Positions 15,837 through 17,969 of a DNA stretch of 17,969 nt are shown here, piece after piece. Location of the stretch: contig JAYPEK010000067.1 in assembly GCA_038125725.1 (NCBI GenBank), positions 1 to 17,969 on the forward strand. Reading direction: 5' to 3'. Source of the DNA: TMED8 sp038125725 (GTDB lineage Bacteria; Pseudomonadota; Alphaproteobacteria; Rhodospirillales; Casp-alpha2). The notes below the pieces were generated by a model. The model saw nothing but the letters and a program-made list of their open reading frames with translations, made no database searches and was not told where the DNA came from. The position numbers were made by a program, and so were the translations under genes. The number at the start of each line of letters is the position of its first letter. Positions within the stretch are counted from its first letter, which is position 1.

Positions 15837-15898
15837 GCAAACCTATATAGAGAAGCGTTTGATATAGCGAAAGAAACAGCATGTGAATTCGTGTGTCA

Positions 15899-15912
15899 CA
15901 ATCATGTGATTG
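15899..15912. promoter_or_regulatory. 14-bp palindrome in the hpt/topA divergent gap
   Basis: CAATCA-TG-TGATTG is a perfect 6-bp-arm dyad in the AT-rich gap between the divergent hpt and topA genes. It could be an operator. It does not match the FNR (TTGAT-N4-ATCAA) or CRP pattern. The rest of the 224-base gap holds a consensus TTGACA at 15959-15964, a possible topA -35 box, but without a convincing -10. Confidence 0.35.
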
Positions 15913-16060
15913 AGCTTATTTCGGAGGGGCCGGGAAAAGCGGGTTTTCTATCCATTGGTTGACAATCGCCGGCGAACTGGCCAATTCTCCCTTCCCTCAC
16001 GCCGGCCGCCCTTATCGGCGGCTGATGTTTTTGACCCTTTTCCGGGAGCGGGCCCGCATC

Positions 16061-17969
16061 ATGAGCAGCGTCGTCGTCGTCGAATCGCCCGCCAAGGCCA
16101 AGACCATCAATAAGTATCTTGGCAGCGATTACACGGTTCTCGCCAGCTATGGCCACGTGCGCGACCTTCCCGCGAAGGACGGTTCCGTGCAGCCCGACCA
16201 TGACTTTTCCATGGATTGGGAAGTCGACGACAAGTCCAAGAAACACGTGCGCGAGATCGCCCAGGCGCTGAAGGGCGCCGACAAGCTCTATCTCGCCACC
16301 GACCCCGACCGCGAGGGCGAGGCCATTTCCTGGCATGTGCGCGAACTGCTGGAGCGCGACAACAAGCTCGACGGCGTCGACGTCAAGCGCGTGGTCTTCA
16401 ACGAGATCACCAAGGACGCCATCATCGCCGCCTTCGACCATCCGCGCGAGTTGGACAGCGAACTCATCGAGGCCTACCTGGCGCGGCGCGCGCTGGATTA
16501 CCTGGTCGGTTTCACGCTGTCGCCGGTGCTGTGGCGCAAGCTGCCCGGCAGCCGCTCGGCGGGCCGCGTGCAATCGGTGGCGCTCAGGCTGATCTGCGAG
16601 CGCGAGACCGAGATCGAGAATTTCGTGCCGCAGGAATACTGGTCGGTTAAGGCCGAATTCCGCACCAAGGAAGGCGCGCCGTTCGAGGCCAGCCTGACCC
16701 ATTTCGAGGGCAACAAGCTCGACAAGCTCGATATCGCCGACGAAGCGACCGCCAAGCGCGCCGTCGCCGCCATCGAGGCGCGAGATTTCTCCGTCGCCAA
16801 GATCGAACGCAAGAAGACGCGCCGCAATCCGGCCCCGCCCTTCACCACCTCGACCCTGCAACAGGAAGCGTCGCGCAAGCTGCGGTTCTCGGCCCGGCGG
16901 ACCATGCAGGTGGCGCAGCGGCTCTATGAAGGCATCAACATCGGCGGCGAGACCGTCGGCCTCATTACCTATATGCGAACCGACGGCGTGCAGATGGCGA
17001 ACGAAGCCGTCGGCGCCTGCCGCGGCCTGATCGAGAAGGATTTCGGTTCGAACTACCTGCCCGACAGTGCCCGCATCTATAAGTCGAAGGCGAAGAACGC
17101 CCAGGAAGCGCACGAGGCGATCCGCCCGACCGACCTGTTCCGCCGCCCGGCCGAGGTGAAAAGCCACCTGGACGACGATCAGTTCGCGCTCTACCGCCTG
17201 ATTTGGCAGCGCACCGTGGCGAGCCAAATGGAATCCGCTGTCCTCGACCAGGTCGCCGTCGACCTCAATGCCGGCTCGGACGAGTTGCAACTGCGCGCCA
17301 CTGGCTCGGTGATTGCCTTCGACGGTTTCCTCAAACTCTACCGCGAGGGCGACGACGAACAAGGGTCAAAGGATAGCGTCGGCGAGGACCGTATCCTGCC
17401 GCCGCTGAACGAAAATGATCCCGTCCAGCGCGGCGCCGTCACGCCGGAGCAGCATTTCACCCAGCCGCCGCCGCGCTATTCGGAAGCCAGCCTGGTGAAG
17501 ACGCTGGAGGAACTGGGCATTGGCCGCCCCTCCACCTATGCCTCCATCATTTCCGTGCTGCAGGACCGCAACTACGTGATTCTCGACAAGCGCCGCTTCA
17601 TCCCGGAAGACCGCGGCCGCGTCGTCACCGCCTTCCTGGAAAGCTATTTCGGCCGTTACGTGGCCTACGACTTCACCGCCGGCCTGGAAGACAAGCTCGA
17701 TGATATCTCCGGCGGGCGCATCGACTGGAAGACCGTGCTGCGCGACTTCTGGGAGGCCTTCCACCATTCCGTCGAGGACATCAAGGGGCTCCGCGTCTCC
17801 GAAGTGCTGGACCGGCTGGATGATCTGCTGGGGCCGCATTTCTTCCGCGATCTCGGCGACGGCAAGGACCCGCGCAAGTGCCCGAGCTGCACGGATGGCC
17901 GGCTCAATCTGAAACTCGGCAAGTTCGGCGCCTTCATCGGCTGCAACAACTATCCGGAATGCCGCTACA
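16061..17969 (+). CDS. topA: DNA topoisomerase I (C-terminal part outside window)
   Basis: This type IA topoisomerase relaxes negative supercoils through a transient 5'-phosphotyrosine link. 636 residues are visible and the frame is open at the right edge. The Toprim domain begins with VVVVESPAKAKTI (Glu8) and has DPDREGE (81-87) for Mg2+. The active-site tyrosine is Tyr304 in ITYMRTDG. The gate domain includes SEASLVKTLEELGIGRPSTYA. The first C4 zinc-finger module is visible (Cys607, Cys610, Cys628, Cys634). The ATG at 16061 gives the usual MSSVVVVESP start. An in-frame ATG at 16025 would add 12 residues and is less likely. It follows dprA in synteny, with the opposed hpt gene between them. 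Confidence 0.96.
   Translation, partial: MSSVVVVESPAKAKTINKYLGSDYTVLASYGHVRDLPAKDGSVQPDHDFSMDWEVDDKSKKHVREIAQALKGADKLYLATDPDREGEAISWHVRELLERDNKLDGVDVKRVVFNEITKDAIIAAFDHPRELDSELIEAYLARRALDYLVGFTLSPVLWRKLPGSRSAGRVQSVALRLICERETEIENFVPQEYWSVKAEFRTKEGAPFEASLTHFEGNKLDKLDIADEATAKRAVAAIEARDFSVAKIERKKTRRNPAPPFTTSTLQQEASRKLRFSARRTMQVAQRLYEGINIGGETVGLITYMRTDGVQMANEAVGACRGLIEKDFGSNYLPDSARIYKSKAKNAQEAHEAIRPTDLFRRPAEVKSHLDDDQFALYRLIWQRTVASQMESAVLDQVAVDLNAGSDELQLRATGSVIAFDGFLKLYREGDDEQGSKDSVGEDRILPPLNENDPVQRGAVTPEQHFTQPPPRYSEASLVKTLEELGIGRPSTYASIISVLQDRNYVILDKRRFIPEDRGRVVTAFLESYFGRYVAYDFTAGLEDKLDDISGGRIDWKTVLRDFWEAFHHSVEDIKGLRVSEVLDRLDDLLGPHFFRDLGDGKDPRKCPSCTDGRLNLKLGKFGAFIGCNNYPECRY

Noticed and set aside
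16025..16060. Upstream in-frame ATG for topA
   Set aside because: It would add 12 residues absent from the usual TopA N-terminus; the start at 16061 gives the standard beginning.
15902..17362. 486-codon minus-strand frame opposite topA
   Set aside because: Shadow of topA, whose Toprim, Tyr and zinc-finger motifs are all on the plus strand.

Overview
The window is a densely coded, GC-rich stretch with about 17 protein genes, and both end genes run off the edge. The gene content and order (ruvX near pyrB, then pyrB-pyrC-plsY-dprA-topA, plus a gatCAB operon) point to an alphaproteobacterium, probably Rhodospirillales-like. That placement is an inference from synteny and protein style, not from a marker-gene comparison. 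No tRNA, rRNA, CRISPR array, insertion sequence or phage gene is visible. No gap without a gene exceeds about 225 bases.

Left part (1-6352, all minus strand). In transcription order: gatC, gatA and gatB, which encode the tRNA-dependent amidotransferase and are tightly packed; then a DUF302 protein; then a two-domain UspA protein; then a P2-type cation-pumping ATPase cut by the window edge. The uspA promoter region carries a near-perfect FNR/FixK-type box (9 of 10 conserved positions) placed where an activator would sit. The usp/ATPase pair is therefore probably induced under low oxygen.

Middle (6353-9257). A divergent promoter region with nested inverted repeats leads to a small unrecognised membrane protein on the plus strand. 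It has one transmembrane helix followed by an unbroken heptad pattern from residue 29 to 113, and most core positions from 39 to 102 are methionine. This is the most unusual object in the window. It converges on a minus-strand pair: a secreted SH3-domain protein and a fumarase/adenylosuccinate-lyase superfamily enzyme.

Right part (9258-17969). ruvX runs tail-to-tail into a sulfotransferase-like gene with a degenerate nucleotide-binding loop. Divergent from that gene, pyrB, a dihydroorotase-like gene, plsY and a glutathione-transferase-like gene form a compact plus-strand operon. The dihydroorotase lacks the first metal histidine and the substrate arginine, so it is probably the non-catalytic PyrC' type that scaffolds PyrB. 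dprA follows, with an in-frame ATG and a stop three codons later, a good promoter just upstream, and two substitutions in its most conserved motif. A stand-alone Hpt phosphotransfer protein sits on the opposite strand between dprA and the truncated topA.

Pyrimidine synthesis, phospholipid synthesis, DNA processing and amidotransferase genes are ordinary housekeeping. The points worth following up are the Met-core coiled-coil protein, the dprA start and motif, the pseudo-dihydroorotase, the FNR-type box and the leaderless-looking promoters.
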